Shown here: in pieces, positions 15,217 through 24,455 of the stretch
Layout of the letters: each line of letters opens with the position of its first letter
Numbering within the stretch: the stretch's first letter is position 1
NCBI RefSeq assembly: GCF_946998835.1
Contig: NZ_CAMQAZ010000011.1
Coordinates: 12,512 to 76,511 of the forward strand
DNA from: an uncultured Corynebacterium sp.
Lineage (GTDB): Bacteria > Actinomycetota > Actinomycetes > Mycobacteriales > Mycobacteriaceae
DNA: 64,000 nt
Reading direction: 5' to 3'
Program-made: the position numbers and the translations under genes
The notes under the pieces: model-generated
Told to the model about the DNA's origin: nothing
Databases searched by the model: none
Seen by the model: the letters and a program-made list of their open reading frames with translations, nothing else

Positions 15217-16527
15217 GTGATTGATAAGCATTCCTCCACCGCCCTTCTCACCGACAAGTACGAGCTGACGATGCTGCAGGCATCGCTTGCCGACGGGTCC
15301 GGCGAGCGCCAGGTCGCCTTCGAGGTGTTTGGCCGCCGCCTGCCGAATGAGCGCCGCTATGGTGTTGTCGCTGGTACAGCGCGCGTGCTGGATGCTATCC
15401 GCAACTTCCGCTTCACCGAGGACCAGCTGGCTTCGCTGGACTTCCTCGACGACCGGACGTTGGACTACCTGCGCAACTATTCCTTTACCGGCCAAGTCGA
15501 CGGCTACCGCGAGGGCGAACTCTACTTCCCCGCCTCACCTATTTTGACGGTCCGAGGCACTTTCGCTGAGTGCGTCATTTTGGAGACGGTCATTCTCTCC
15601 ATTCTCAACGCGGACTCCGCCATCGCCTCGGCGGCAACCCGCATGGTCACTGCCGCCGGCGGTCGCCCGATTATTGAAATGGGCTCCCGCCGTACTCATG
15701 AAGAGGCCGCGGTGACTGCCGCCCGTGCCGCCTACCTGGCAGGTTTCAGCGCAACCTCCAACTTGGAGGCGGCAGCGCGGTACAACATTCCGGCCTCCGG
15801 TACTGCGGCGCACGCGTGGACTCTGTTGCACACCAACCCAGATGGCACAACAAACGAAGCTGCTGCCTTCAAGGCGCAGATTGACACGCTGGGAACGGAC
15901 ACCACTTTGTTGGTGGATACCTACGACATCACCGAGGGTGTCAACACCGCCATTGAGGTCGCGGGCCCCGAGCTCGGCGGTGTCCGCATCGACTCCGGTG
16001 ACTTGGGCGTTCTCGCACGCCAGGTCCGCCAGCAGCTGGATTCGCTGGGTGCCCACAACACCAACATCGTGGTGTCCTCTGACCTCGATGAGTTCGCAAT
16101 TGCGGCGCTGAGGGCAGAACCGGTTGATGTCTACGGTGTGGGCACCTCTGTAGTCACTGGTTCCGGCGCACCGACTGCGGGGCTGGTCTACAAGATGGTG
16201 GAAGTTGATGGGGTTCCCGTCGCCAAGCGTTCTCTGGATAAGCGGAGCCACGGTGGCGTGAAGGCGGCGATTCGGACCTGCCGCCGTTCCGGTACCGCTG
16301 TGGAGGAAATCGCCTTCCCGCTCGGCTCTGAGATTCCGGATGTGGGCAACCTGCAATACCGCGATCTGACTATTCCGATGATGCGCGATGGCGAGGTCGT
16401 CGATGGTCTGCCGACGCTGGAAGAGTCCCGCGAACACTTGGTAAAGGCCCTGGTCAGCCTCCCGTGGGAGGGGCTCGCCCTCTCCCGTGACGAGCCGGTG
16501 CTGTCCGTCCGTTTCCACGGCGTCTAG
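15217..16527 (+). CDS. pncB: Nicotinate phosphoribosyltransferase (436 aa)
   Basis: The enzyme converts nicotinate and PRPP to nicotinate mononucleotide in the Preiss-Handler NAD salvage route. Family motifs are TALLTDKYELTMLQASLADG, AFEVFGRRLPNERRYGV, FPASPILTVRGTFAECVILET, EMGSRRTHEEAAVTAARAAY with the catalytic-loop residues, GTAAHAWTLLH, LLVDTYDI and VRIDSGDLGVLA, then DVYGVGTSVVTGSGAPTAG (phosphate site). The start is GTG at 15217. It is divergent from clpS and is followed 11 bases later by the DinG-like gene, as Rv1330c-Rv1329c. nadE later in the window completes the pathway. Confidence 0.95.
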   Translation: MIDKHSSTALLTDKYELTMLQASLADGSGERQVAFEVFGRRLPNERRYGVVAGTARVLDAIRNFRFTEDQLASLDFLDDRTLDYLRNYSFTGQVDGYREGELYFPASPILTVRGTFAECVILETVILSILNADSAIASAATRMVTAAGGRPIIEMGSRRTHEEAAVTAARAAYLAGFSATSNLEAAARYNIPASGTAAHAWTLLHTNPDGTTNEAAAFKAQIDTLGTDTTLLVDTYDITEGVNTAIEVAGPELGGVRIDSGDLGVLARQVRQQLDSLGAHNTNIVVSSDLDEFAIAALRAEPVDVYGVGTSVVTGSGAPTAGLVYKMVEVDGVPVAKRSLDKRSHGGVKAAIRTCRRSGTAVEEIAFPLGSEIPDVGNLQYRDLTIPMMRDGEVVDGLPTLEESREHLVKALVSLPWEGLALSRDEPVLSVRFHGV

Positions 16528-16538
16528 GCGGCGGGACT

Positions 16539-18644
16539 GTGTCGGATACTCCCGAGCACGCAGATTTTGCTGACCTCTCGGACGACTTTGATGACGTTGA
16601 TGGGGCAGATGAGCTAGACGACCAAGTTCCACCGAGCGCCAGCGTCCATGACCTTGACAGCATCGAATCGCTTCTCGATGCGGCAGTCGAGGGACTCGGC
16701 GGAACGACGCGGCCCAATCAGGTCAAGATGTCCCGCGCGGTTGCCTCAGCCTTTGCCCGCGAACGACATCTAGCGGTACAGGCCGGCACCGGTACAGGTA
16801 AGTCGCTGGCATACCTGGTTCCCTCCATCGTGCAGGCAATGGAATCCGACGAGTCTGTAATTATCTCCACGGCGACCATTGCTCTACAGCGCCAGCTGGT
16901 TGAGCGCGACTTGCCGCGGCTGGTCAGGTCACTGGAACCGCACTTGTCCCGTACTCCGACCTTCGCAATTCTCAAGGGTCGCTCAAACTACCTGTGCAAG
17001 TCCAAGGTTGGCAATGTCATCGCAGATCCAGTCCTGGACGGTGACGAGTCCGAGCAGGCAAGCATGGGCGGCCCCACTGCTCTGCTCAGCGAAGCGCAAC
17101 TCAGCCGCACTGCCGCTGAGGTCATGCGGCTGCGCGAATGGGCCAATGACACCGACTCTGGCGACCGTGACAGCCTGGACAAGGGCGTTTCCAACGAAGC
17201 CTGGCGGCAGGTCTCCGTCACGGCCCGCGAATGCGTCGGCGCTATCTCCTGCCCCTTCGGCGAAGAATGTTTTGCCGAACAAGCACGTCGCGAAGCCTCA
17301 AACGTCGACATCGTGGTCACCAATCACGCACTACTGGCCATCGATGCGCTCTCCGACGCCATGATTCTGCCGCAGCACGACTGCGTTGTCATCGACGAGG
17401 CCCACGAGCTCGATGGCCGCATCACTTCTGTCGCCACCGACGAGCTCTCCCCCGCCGGTATCACCATGATGGCTCGCCGTGCCCGCAAGTTCGGCGCCAC
17501 AGAGCAGGTCGATGATGTCATCGACGCCACGGATCTACTAGGCGAAACCGTCGCATTGCTTGCCGACGCCCACAGCGGCGCACTCGAAGAAATTCCAGGT
17601 GAGCTGGGAACGGCGCTGGCTTCGCTCCGCGATAGCCTGTGGCAACTGCAGACCACGCTAGGTACCTCTGGCTCAGGCGGCTCTGGCGGGTCGGGCTCCG
17701 GGGGTTCGGGTTCCGACTCTGACAGCACGGAACGTCAGACCGTGCGCGCAGCCGTGGAGAACATGCACGACACCGTCGTTCGTATTCTGGAGTTCAGCAG
17801 CGACGATGTCGTATGGCTTGGCGAGAACAAGACAGTTTATGTCGCTCCCTTGTCCATCGCAGCACTGCTTCGCGAACGCCTCTTCGGCGAATCCACCGTC
17901 GTCTTGACTTCAGCAACGCTGGCTCTTGGTGGCAAGTTCGATGCCATGGCCGCTGCTTGGGGGCTTCCTTCTGGACAGTGGGATGGCTTGGACGTCGGCA
18001 CGCCCTTTGACCCGCAGAAATCCGGAATCCTCTACGTCGCACGCGACCTGCCGCGCCCCGGGCGCGACGGTGCCACCCCAGAGCAGTTCGCAATCATGGA
18101 GCGCCTTATCCGCGCCGCTGGTGGGCGCACGCTGGGACTATTCTCATCTCGTCGTGGCGCCGAGGCTGCCGCGGAGGAAATGCGCAAACGCCTGCCTTAC
18201 GACGTCCTGTGCCAGGGCGATGACTCTATCGGTGCCCTGGTCGATCGCTTCGCCGCTAACCCGCAGACGTGTTTGTTTGGCACGTTGACGCTGTGGCAGG
18301 GTGTCGATGTTCCCGGCCCATCGCTGTCCTGTGTCATCATCGACCGCATCCCATTCCCCCGTCCCGATGACCCGCTGCTATCCGCGCGCTCCGATGCCGC
18401 TAACGCCGCTGGTAGAAACGGATTTATGGAGGTCTCAGCGACCCATGCAGCACTGTTGATGGCGCAGGGTTCTGGTCGTCTGCTGCGTCGGGTCGATGAC
18501 CGCGGGGTCGTTGCGGTACTGGATTCACGATTGGCGACAGCCCGCTATGGTTCCTGGATTGCCGCGTCGATGCCGGACTTCTGGCGAACAACCAATCTAG
18601 ATACTGCAGCTGGGGCGTTAAAACGGTTGACGCAGGAAGCTTGA
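16539..18644 (+). CDS. dinG: DinG-like Fe-S DNA helicase (701 aa)
   Basis: A superfamily 2 helicase of the XPD/DinG branch, thought to unwind forked DNA, R-loops or DNA-RNA hybrids during repair and replication. Walker A is QAGTGTGKS (residues 81-89). The four Fe-S cysteines are C153 (NYLCKSK), C232, C238 and C244. The DEAH box is VVIDEAHE (residues 283-290). The C-terminal motifs include FGTLTLWQGVDVPGP, IDRIPFPRPDDPL and a motif VI-like QGSGRLLRR. A Gly-Ser linker (about residues 376-397) interrupts the region between the Fe-S/arch part and the second helicase lobe, which is unusual. The N-terminus is acidic (FADLSDDFDDVDGADELDD). GTG start. It follows pncB by 11 bases, so co-transcription is likely. 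Confidence 0.93.
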   Translation: MSDTPEHADFADLSDDFDDVDGADELDDQVPPSASVHDLDSIESLLDAAVEGLGGTTRPNQVKMSRAVASAFARERHLAVQAGTGTGKSLAYLVPSIVQAMESDESVIISTATIALQRQLVERDLPRLVRSLEPHLSRTPTFAILKGRSNYLCKSKVGNVIADPVLDGDESEQASMGGPTALLSEAQLSRTAAEVMRLREWANDTDSGDRDSLDKGVSNEAWRQVSVTARECVGAISCPFGEECFAEQARREASNVDIVVTNHALLAIDALSDAMILPQHDCVVIDEAHELDGRITSVATDELSPAGITMMARRARKFGATEQVDDVIDATDLLGETVALLADAHSGALEEIPGELGTALASLRDSLWQLQTTLGTSGSGGSGGSGSGGSGSDSDSTERQTVRAAVENMHDTVVRILEFSSDDVVWLGENKTVYVAPLSIAALLRERLFGESTVVLTSATLALGGKFDAMAAAWGLPSGQWDGLDVGTPFDPQKSGILYVARDLPRPGRDGATPEQFAIMERLIRAAGGRTLGLFSSRRGAEAAAEEMRKRLPYDVLCQGDDSIGALVDRFAANPQTCLFGTLTLWQGVDVPGPSLSCVIIDRIPFPRPDDPLLSARSDAANAAGRNGFMEVSATHAALLMAQGSGRLLRRVDDRGVVAVLDSRLATARYGSWIAASMPDFWRTTNLDTAAGALKRLTQEA

Positions 18645-18738
18645 TTCGGGGGCCTGTTTCGGGAGCGTGATTCGCGGGTAGTCCGGATTCTGGAAAGGTT
18701 TTCACAAAACTCGTACGCTTTTCTTTTCAATACATTAT

Positions 18739-18754
18739 TGTGATGTGAAACACA
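18739..18754. promoter_or_regulatory. GlxR/CRP-like operator upstream of the acyl-CoA ligase
   Basis: TGTGATGTGAAACACA matches the CRP-family pattern TGTGA-N6-TCACA with one mismatch. It lies ~80 bases before the start codon of the AMP-forming ligase gene, in the only sizeable gap of this stretch. Corynebacterial GlxR, a cAMP-dependent regulator, binds such sites; regulation here is inferred. Confidence 0.5.
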
Positions 18755-18833
18755 GCGGAGTTGCCGTAGTCGTCCACGTAATACCGGGAGGATTAAGCAG
18801 CTTTGCGCGAGAACAGAAAGGCGATTTTCCCTC

Positions 18834-20417
18834 ATGCCTCTTTCCAGTAACCTCCCCGACGTAAACATTCCAGAAACCTCGCTCTTTGACTTCCTCTTTG
18901 GTGAAATTGAGCCACGTCACCAGGACAAGATTGCAATCGTTGACTCAGGCTCAGAAGTCACCTTCGGTGATTTGAAAGCCAGCATTGAGAAGTTCGCGGG
19001 CGCACTGGCCGCACGCGGTATTAAGAAGGGCGACGTTGTAGCACTCCACTGCCCCAATTCGACGACCTTCGCAGTCGCCCTCCACGGTGTCCTGCGCGCC
19101 GGCGCTATCTGTACGACGGTTGCATCGCTGGCAACTGCCGAGGACATTGAAAACCAACTGCGTATCTCTGACGCCAAGATGATGCTGACTACCTCATCAA
19201 TCGGTTGGGCGGGCGCCCACGGCGCTGAGGCCGCTGGTCTCCCGGAAGACATGATTATTGGCCTGACTGGTCTCCACGGCATGGGTGAGCTGCTCGCCGA
19301 GGGCCACGCGGCCCCGGACGTCGAGGTCTCCCCCGATGACGTTGCCGTGATTCCATTCTCCTCCGGAACAACTGGCGTTCCGAAGGGCGTGCAGCTTACG
19401 CACCGCAACCTGGTGGCTAATGTCGTGCAGGCTGGCGGCGCCGCTGCCGGAGCGCTGACGGAGGACACCCCGGCCGTGACCATCCTGCCGTTCTTCCACA
19501 TCTACGGCCTGACCGCGCTGCTGAACCTGTGCCTGTGGCGCCGTACGACGCAGTACACGATGGGCAAGTTCGATTTCGTAGATTTCCTTTCCATCATCGC
19601 AGACAACAAGGCGAAGTTCGCATTCGTCGCGCCACCGGTTGCCGTCGGCTTGGCCAAGCACCCCGCCGTCGATTCCTTCGACCTGTCCAGCTTGGAGACC
19701 ATCTTCTCCGGCGCGGCATCCCTCCAGCTCGATCTCGCAGAACAGGTCGAAAAGCGTCTCGACTGTGTGGTTGCACAGGGCTACGGCATGACCGAATCCT
19801 CGCCAGCTACGCACATCCGCATCGGCCACGATAGCCCCCTGGACTCGATTGGCCGGGCAGTCCCCAACACTCAATACAAGATTGTTGACCTTGAGGCCGA
19901 CGGCTACCAGGAAATCCCCGTTCCTTCCGAAGGCCGCTCGAAGCCTGGCGAACTGTGGGTTTACGGCCCGCAGGTCATGAAGGGTTACCTCAATAATCCG
20001 AAGGCTAACGCAGAGACGCTTGTCGACGGTTGGCTGCGCACCGGCGATGTTGCGGAACTCGATGAACACGGGAATGTGTACATCGTGGATCGTTTCAAGG
20101 AACTGATTAAGTACAAGGGCTACCAGGTTCCGCCGGCGGAGCTCGAGTCCGTGCTGCTCAGTCACCCGGATATCGCCGATGCCGCCTGCTCTGGTGTCAT
20201 TCGCTCCGACGGCGAGGAGATTCCAAAGGCCTATGTCGTCCTCAAGACTGGCAAGCAGGTAACGGAGGACGAGATTATGGACTACGTTGCCGACCGCGTC
20301 GCACCGTACAAGAAGGTTCGAGTCGTCGAATTCATGGAGGAGATTCCGAAGTCGGCGACGGGCAAGATTCTACGCAAGGACCTCAAGGCCATGGAGGCAG
20401 CCCGCGCTCAGGCGTGA
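18834..20417 (+). CDS. AMP-forming acyl/aryl-CoA ligase, 4-coumarate-CoA-ligase-like (527 aa)
   Basis: The enzyme would activate a carboxylic acid with ATP to an acyl-adenylate and pass it to CoA. The P-loop motif IPFSSGTTGVPKGVQLTHRN, the AMP-binding AQGYGMTESSPATH, WLRTGDVAELDEHGNVYIVDR and the C-terminal hinge/catalytic part FKELIKYKGYQVPPAELE and IPKSATGKILRKDLK (with the catalytic Lys) are all intact. Overall it is close to the 4CL/long-chain branch, and the acyl substrate cannot be read off. GAAAGG lies 12 bases before the start. A CRP-like site is upstream, hinting at carbon-source control. Its last 10 bases overlap the end of the convergent Pth2-like gene. Confidence 0.9.
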   Translation: MPLSSNLPDVNIPETSLFDFLFGEIEPRHQDKIAIVDSGSEVTFGDLKASIEKFAGALAARGIKKGDVVALHCPNSTTFAVALHGVLRAGAICTTVASLATAEDIENQLRISDAKMMLTTSSIGWAGAHGAEAAGLPEDMIIGLTGLHGMGELLAEGHAAPDVEVSPDDVAVIPFSSGTTGVPKGVQLTHRNLVANVVQAGGAAAGALTEDTPAVTILPFFHIYGLTALLNLCLWRRTTQYTMGKFDFVDFLSIIADNKAKFAFVAPPVAVGLAKHPAVDSFDLSSLETIFSGAASLQLDLAEQVEKRLDCVVAQGYGMTESSPATHIRIGHDSPLDSIGRAVPNTQYKIVDLEADGYQEIPVPSEGRSKPGELWVYGPQVMKGYLNNPKANAETLVDGWLRTGDVAELDEHGNVYIVDRFKELIKYKGYQVPPAELESVLLSHPDIADAACSGVIRSDGEEIPKAYVVLKTGKQVTEDEIMDYVADRVAPYKKVRVVEFMEEIPKSATGKILRKDLKAMEAARAQA

Positions 20418-21211
20418 GTTGCTACCCCAGGGGTGACTGCCACAGTCACTGACCCGGGTGCAATCTCAGTAAACCCGGCATCCTGAACCTCAACTGCGCG
20501 GAGCTCTGGCGCAGGCCACTGCTCCCGCGGTATTTCTTTGACGTCCAAGGGGTAACCGCTTTGCGCCCAAGCCCACGCTTCCTCGACGGGCAAAGTGGCT
20601 GCGTAGAGCATCGAGCCATGCCCAACCTGCGCGGCTACCTTTCCGACGGACATGCCCAGGTTCTTGTCCACCCAGATAACCGGCGGAGTGAAGGTGACAG
20701 CACGGCTATCCCCACGCTGTTCCACAGAGACATCGTTCTCCGGGGCGTCGTAAGGCAAATCGGTGCCGGAAATTTGTAGTTTGGCAATCTCCGGATAAGT
20801 TTCAGCCACCGGCGTTGGCAACAGCGCACGAGCCTGGGCACCGTCAACTTCAACTGTGACACCCGGTGCGAGCTGAGCGCGTTGCCAGCCAACGTTGCGG
20901 GCACGGCGCGAAAGCTTGCGGATGCGCGCACCGTACCAGGACGTCAGCCCCTGCTGGTAGGCCGAAGCATCATCGCCTGCGCGCTTATCCAGGCAGCAGG
21001 CGACAACTGCCATAGCGGCAGCACGAAGAATCGCCTTCCGGGAAGGGCGTTCCTTCTTCGGAATCTCCAGCACAATCGCCATTGCCCATGGCACGTCCTC
21101 ACCGTGGTCTTTCCTATCGGGCTGCGGCAGGAGGCTATGGGCTGTGCGAAACCACTCCGGAACCGATTCTTCAGCCGAATCAGCTGGGTCGTTGTGATTC
21201 TTGATTGGCAC
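20408..21211 (-). CDS. Pth2-family peptidyl-tRNA hydrolase-like protein (267 aa)
   Basis: The C-terminal half carries the Pth2 fold signature: VIWVDKNLGMSVGKVAAQVG followed by HGSMLYAATLPVEEAWAWAQSG, i.e. the DLxMxxGKxAAQxxHA-type active-site helix (Lys and Gln conserved), then PLDVKEIPREQWP. Pth2 enzymes release peptides from peptidyl-tRNA that has fallen off ribosomes. The N-terminal ~130 residues are additional and have no recognised domain (PEWFRTAHSLLPQ, VPWAMAIVLEIPKKERPSR, SWYGARIRKLSRRARNVGWQRAQ). Actinobacterial homologues usually sit beside serB, as here: the ATG/stop overlap with serB is one base, so translation is coupled. Activity is inferred, since these long Pth2 relatives are poorly studied. 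Confidence 0.82.
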   Translation of the reverse strand: MPIKNHNDPADSAEESVPEWFRTAHSLLPQPDRKDHGEDVPWAMAIVLEIPKKERPSRKAILRAAAMAVVACCLDKRAGDDASAYQQGLTSWYGARIRKLSRRARNVGWQRAQLAPGVTVEVDGAQARALLPTPVAETYPEIAKLQISGTDLPYDAPENDVSVEQRGDSRAVTFTPPVIWVDKNLGMSVGKVAAQVGHGSMLYAATLPVEEAWAWAQSGYPLDVKEIPREQWPAPELRAVEVQDAGFTEIAPGSVTVAVTPGVATHA

Positions 21212-22503
21212 TACTGCTCCAACGGCACGCGGCGGAAGGTGCCATCTTCGCGGTCGGCATCATCGATTTCATCACGGGAAATACCGAGCATGAACAAAAT
21301 CGAGTCCATGAACGGCACGTTAACGGAGGTGTCTGCAATTTCCTTCAGTGCCGGCTTTGCGTTGAAGGCAATGCCGAGACCTGCGACCGATAGCATGTCG
21401 ATATCATTGGCACCATCGCCGACGGCGACAGTCTGGTGCATTTGAAGCCCCGACTCCTTTGCGAATGCCTTGAGGCTGCGGGCCTTTTCCTGCCTATCGA
21501 CGACACCGCCAATCACGCGGCCGGTCAACTTACCGTCCTCAACTTCGAGGGTGTTGGCCTTGTAGAAGTCCAGGCCCAAATCCTTCGCCAACGGTTCCAA
21601 AATCTGGATAAAACCACCGGAGACTGCACCGCACTTGTAGCCAAGACGCTTCAGGGTGCGAATAGTAGTGCGGGCACCTGGGGTCAACTCAATGGAATTT
21701 GTGACCTCTTCAAGGACGCTGACCGGCAGACCAGCCAGGGCCTTGACACGCTCATGCAGGGACTCAGCGAAGTCCAGCTCGCCACGCATAGCGCGATCCG
21801 TAACAGCCGCCACCTCGGCCTCACGGCCAGCGTGGGCAGCCAGCATTTCGATTACCTCGCCGGTAATCAGAGTCGAGTCCACGTCAAAGCAGATTAGACG
21901 CTTGGAACGGCGCTGCAACCCTGCACGCTCGATTGCGATGTCGATCTCCTGGTCTTGTGCCAACTGCGCCAGGGCCTTACGCAGTGGAATACCAGCACCC
22001 GGCTTCGGATCCGGAATAGAGACAAGCAATTCCAGACCGGTAACCGGGTAATCAGCAATACCGCGAATGGAATCAATGTTTGCACCGTAGTCAGCGAGCG
22101 TACGGCCAATCCGAGAGATGTCCTCGGCATTGACCGGGTTGCCGAGTACGACAAGTGCGTGAGTGGACACAGCGCTGCGCTCAATTGGGGCATCAAGGTG
22201 GAAACTGACCGTCATGCCGTGCGGTTTCAGCGTTTCAATGAGCCCCTCTCGGAGGACTCCGACCTTCTCCTCGGTGACGCCGACAAGTGCGCCGAGACTT
22301 AGGTTAGAGCGGAAAACCGACTGCTCCACATCCAGAATCTGGACCCCGTATGCGGCGAGTACGCGGAAGAATGCTGCCGAAACACCCGGGCGGTCGCGGC
22401 CGACAGCCGTAATAAGAACCGGGGCCAGGCCCGAAGCTAGCGAAACTGACAGCGCGTCAGAATCTGCAGACTGACTGGGAGAGGAAATTACCTGTTCATT
22501 CAC
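21211..22503 (-). CDS. serB: Phosphoserine phosphatase with tandem ACT domains (430 aa)
   Basis: It performs the last step of serine synthesis, removing phosphate from O-phosphoserine. Residues ~28-105 and ~115-195 form two ACT-type regulatory domains (APVLITAVGRDRPGVSAAFF; HALVVLGNPVNAEDISRIGR), followed by the HAD phosphatase core with nucleophile Asp207 in ICFDVDSTLITGEV, the loop ELTPGARTTIRTLKRLGYK, SGGFIQ and VGDGANDIDML. GTG at 22503 is chosen because the residues before it are Gly-rich, unlike the family. A TACTGG/GATACT element lies just upstream, so the message may be leaderless. It is co-transcribed with the Pth2-like gene. Confidence 0.93.
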   Translation of the reverse strand: MNEQVISSPSQSADSDALSVSLASGLAPVLITAVGRDRPGVSAAFFRVLAAYGVQILDVEQSVFRSNLSLGALVGVTEEKVGVLREGLIETLKPHGMTVSFHLDAPIERSAVSTHALVVLGNPVNAEDISRIGRTLADYGANIDSIRGIADYPVTGLELLVSIPDPKPGAGIPLRKALAQLAQDQEIDIAIERAGLQRRSKRLICFDVDSTLITGEVIEMLAAHAGREAEVAAVTDRAMRGELDFAESLHERVKALAGLPVSVLEEVTNSIELTPGARTTIRTLKRLGYKCGAVSGGFIQILEPLAKDLGLDFYKANTLEVEDGKLTGRVIGGVVDRQEKARSLKAFAKESGLQMHQTVAVGDGANDIDMLSVAGLGIAFNAKPALKEIADTSVNVPFMDSILFMLGISRDEIDDADREDGTFRRVPLEQ

Positions 22504-22667
22504 CAATCCAGTATCGCACGAAGCACATGTAGAGTGCTCATCGCCTAGCGGGATTCGGCACTTCAGAGGGTGGCCGATTTGTTTTGGCTCTACACTCGAC
22601 TCTCCGCCCCCCCCATATCCGTCCCCTCCCCAATCCCACCCCATGAAAACCTGTTAAAGACAAGGCA

Positions 22668-22701
22668 ACGGCCCCATCACGGGAAACCGTGATGGGGCCG
22701 T
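22668..22701 (-). terminator. Terminator hairpin between ctaD and serB
   Basis: A perfect 15-base stem (ACGGCCCCATCACGG / CCGTGATGGGGCCGT) closed by a GAAA tetraloop lies 54 bases after the ctaD stop. A TTTTT run occurs some bases away on the plus strand and T-rich sequence on the minus strand, so it may act in both directions. The stem is strong enough to separate ctaD from serB transcription. Confidence 0.85.
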
Positions 22702-22754
22702 AGCTTCGCGTAGTTTTTAACTCAGAGTTGCATTAGCCATGTAGCCACTAGCGC

Positions 22755-24455
22755 TTAGAGCTGACGACCAACGTGAGCCTCTGCGCGCTGACGCTCAACC
22801 ATGTGCGGGTAGTGCAGCTCGAATGCCGGGCGCTCCGAGCGGATACGCGGCATCGAGGTGAAGTTGTGGCGCGGCGGCGGGCAAGAGGTAGCCCACTCGA
22901 GGGAGTTGCCGTAACCCCACGGGTCATCAACAGTGACGACCTCGCCGTAGCGCCAGGACTTGAAGACGTTCCAGACGAACGGGATAACGGACAGACCCAG
23001 GATGAACGCACCCACAGTGGAGATCATGTTCAGCGTGGTGAAACCGTCGGTCTCGAGGTAGTCGGCGTAACGACGCGGCATACCTTCGTTACCCAGCCAG
23101 TGCTGAACCAGGAAGGTCAGGTTGAAGCCGATGAAGGTCAACCAGAAGTGAACCTTTGCCAGCTTCTCGTCGAGCATACGACCGGTCATCTTCGGGAACC
23201 AGAAGTAAACGCCCGAGTAGGAAGCGAAGACCAGGGTACCGAACAGCGTGTAGTGGAAGTGTGCAACGACGAAGTAGGTGTCGGAGACGTGGAAGTCCAG
23301 CGGCGGGGAAGCCAGCATAATACCGGTCAGACCACCGAACAGGAAGGTCACGATGAAGCCGAGAGCGAAGGTCATCGGGGACTCGAAGGTCATGTGGCCG
23401 CGCCACATGGTACCCATCCAGTTGATGAACTTAACACCGGTCGGGACCGAAATCAGGAAGGTCATGAACGAGAAGAACGGAAGCAGAACGCCACCGGTCA
23501 CGAACATGTGGTGCGCCCACACAGCCATGGACAGACCTGCAATAGACAGGGTTGCGAAGACCATACCTGCGTATCCGAACAGCGGCTTGCGGGAGAAGAC
23601 CGGCACAACCTCGGTGATGATGCCCACGAACGGCAACAGCAGGACGTAGACCTCTGGGTGACCGAAGAACCAGAACAGGTGCTGCCACAGCATGGCGCCA
23701 CCGTTAGCCGGGTCGTAGATGTGACCGCCCAGCTTACGGTCGTACAGAACGCCGAGAGCAGCTGCAGTCAGAATCGGGAAGATCAGCAGAGCCAGGATCG
23801 AGGTGACCAGGATGTTCCAGGTGAAGATCGGCATACGGAACATGGTCATGCCCGGTGCGCGGAGGCACAGAACTGTGGTGGTCATGTTAATAGCGGAAGC
23901 GATGGTACCGACACCACCGATACCGACACCGACGATCCACAGGTCAGAACCGACACCCGGGGAGTGAATCGGGTCAGACAGCGGGGAGTACATGGTCCAA
24001 CCGAAGTCAGCAGCACCACCCGGGGTCAGGAAGCCCGACAGCATCAGAATGCCACCGACAGTGGTCAGCCAGAAGCCGAAAGCGTTCAGACGCGGGAAAG
24101 CCACGTCCGGCGCACCAATCTGAAGCGGCAGAATGTAGTTAGCAAAACCCCACACAATCGGGGTACCGAACAGAAGCAGCATCACCGTGCCGTGCATGGT
24201 GAACATCTGGTTGAACTGCTCGTTGGAAAGGAACTGGAGTCCTGGGGCGAAGAGCTCAGCACGGATAAGCAGAGCCATCAGGCCGCCGACAAAGAAGAAC
24301 GAGAAGGACATAATGATGTACATAATGCCCAGCTTCTTGTGGTCGGTCGTGGTCAGCATATCCCACGCCCAGCTGCCCTTACGCTCATGTCCGAACGGCT
24401 GCGGCCGTTCCGGCGCTACAACGCCGTGATCTGGACGAGGCGCTACTGCAGTCAT
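22755..24455 (-). CDS. ctaD: Cytochrome c oxidase subunit I (566 aa)
   Basis: This is the haem a/a3-CuB catalytic subunit of the aa3 terminal oxidase in the cytoplasmic membrane, which reduces O2 to water and pumps protons. The twelve-helix core and metal ligands are intact: TMHGTVMLLLFGTP (low-spin haem His), WFFGHPEVYVLLLP (CuB His and the cross-linked Tyr), VWAHHMFVTGG (CuB His pair) and VVAHFHYTLFG (haem a3 and low-spin haem His). The strong ribosome site AAGGAGG lies six bases before ATG 24455. As in other corynebacteria the gene stands alone, away from ctaC/ctaE/ctaF, and is bounded downstream by the terminator at 22668-22701. Confidence 0.97.
   Translation of the reverse strand: MTAVAPRPDHGVVAPERPQPFGHERKGSWAWDMLTTTDHKKLGIMYIIMSFSFFFVGGLMALLIRAELFAPGLQFLSNEQFNQMFTMHGTVMLLLFGTPIVWGFANYILPLQIGAPDVAFPRLNAFGFWLTTVGGILMLSGFLTPGGAADFGWTMYSPLSDPIHSPGVGSDLWIVGVGIGGVGTIASAINMTTTVLCLRAPGMTMFRMPIFTWNILVTSILALLIFPILTAAALGVLYDRKLGGHIYDPANGGAMLWQHLFWFFGHPEVYVLLLPFVGIITEVVPVFSRKPLFGYAGMVFATLSIAGLSMAVWAHHMFVTGGVLLPFFSFMTFLISVPTGVKFINWMGTMWRGHMTFESPMTFALGFIVTFLFGGLTGIMLASPPLDFHVSDTYFVVAHFHYTLFGTLVFASYSGVYFWFPKMTGRMLDEKLAKVHFWLTFIGFNLTFLVQHWLGNEGMPRRYADYLETDGFTTLNMISTVGAFILGLSVIPFVWNVFKSWRYGEVVTVDDPWGYGNSLEWATSCPPPRHNFTSMPRIRSERPAFELHYPHMVERQRAEAHVGRQL

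Noticed and set aside
15535..16632. 365-codon minus-strand open frame
   Set aside because: Antisense of pncB; no motifs and no ribosome site.
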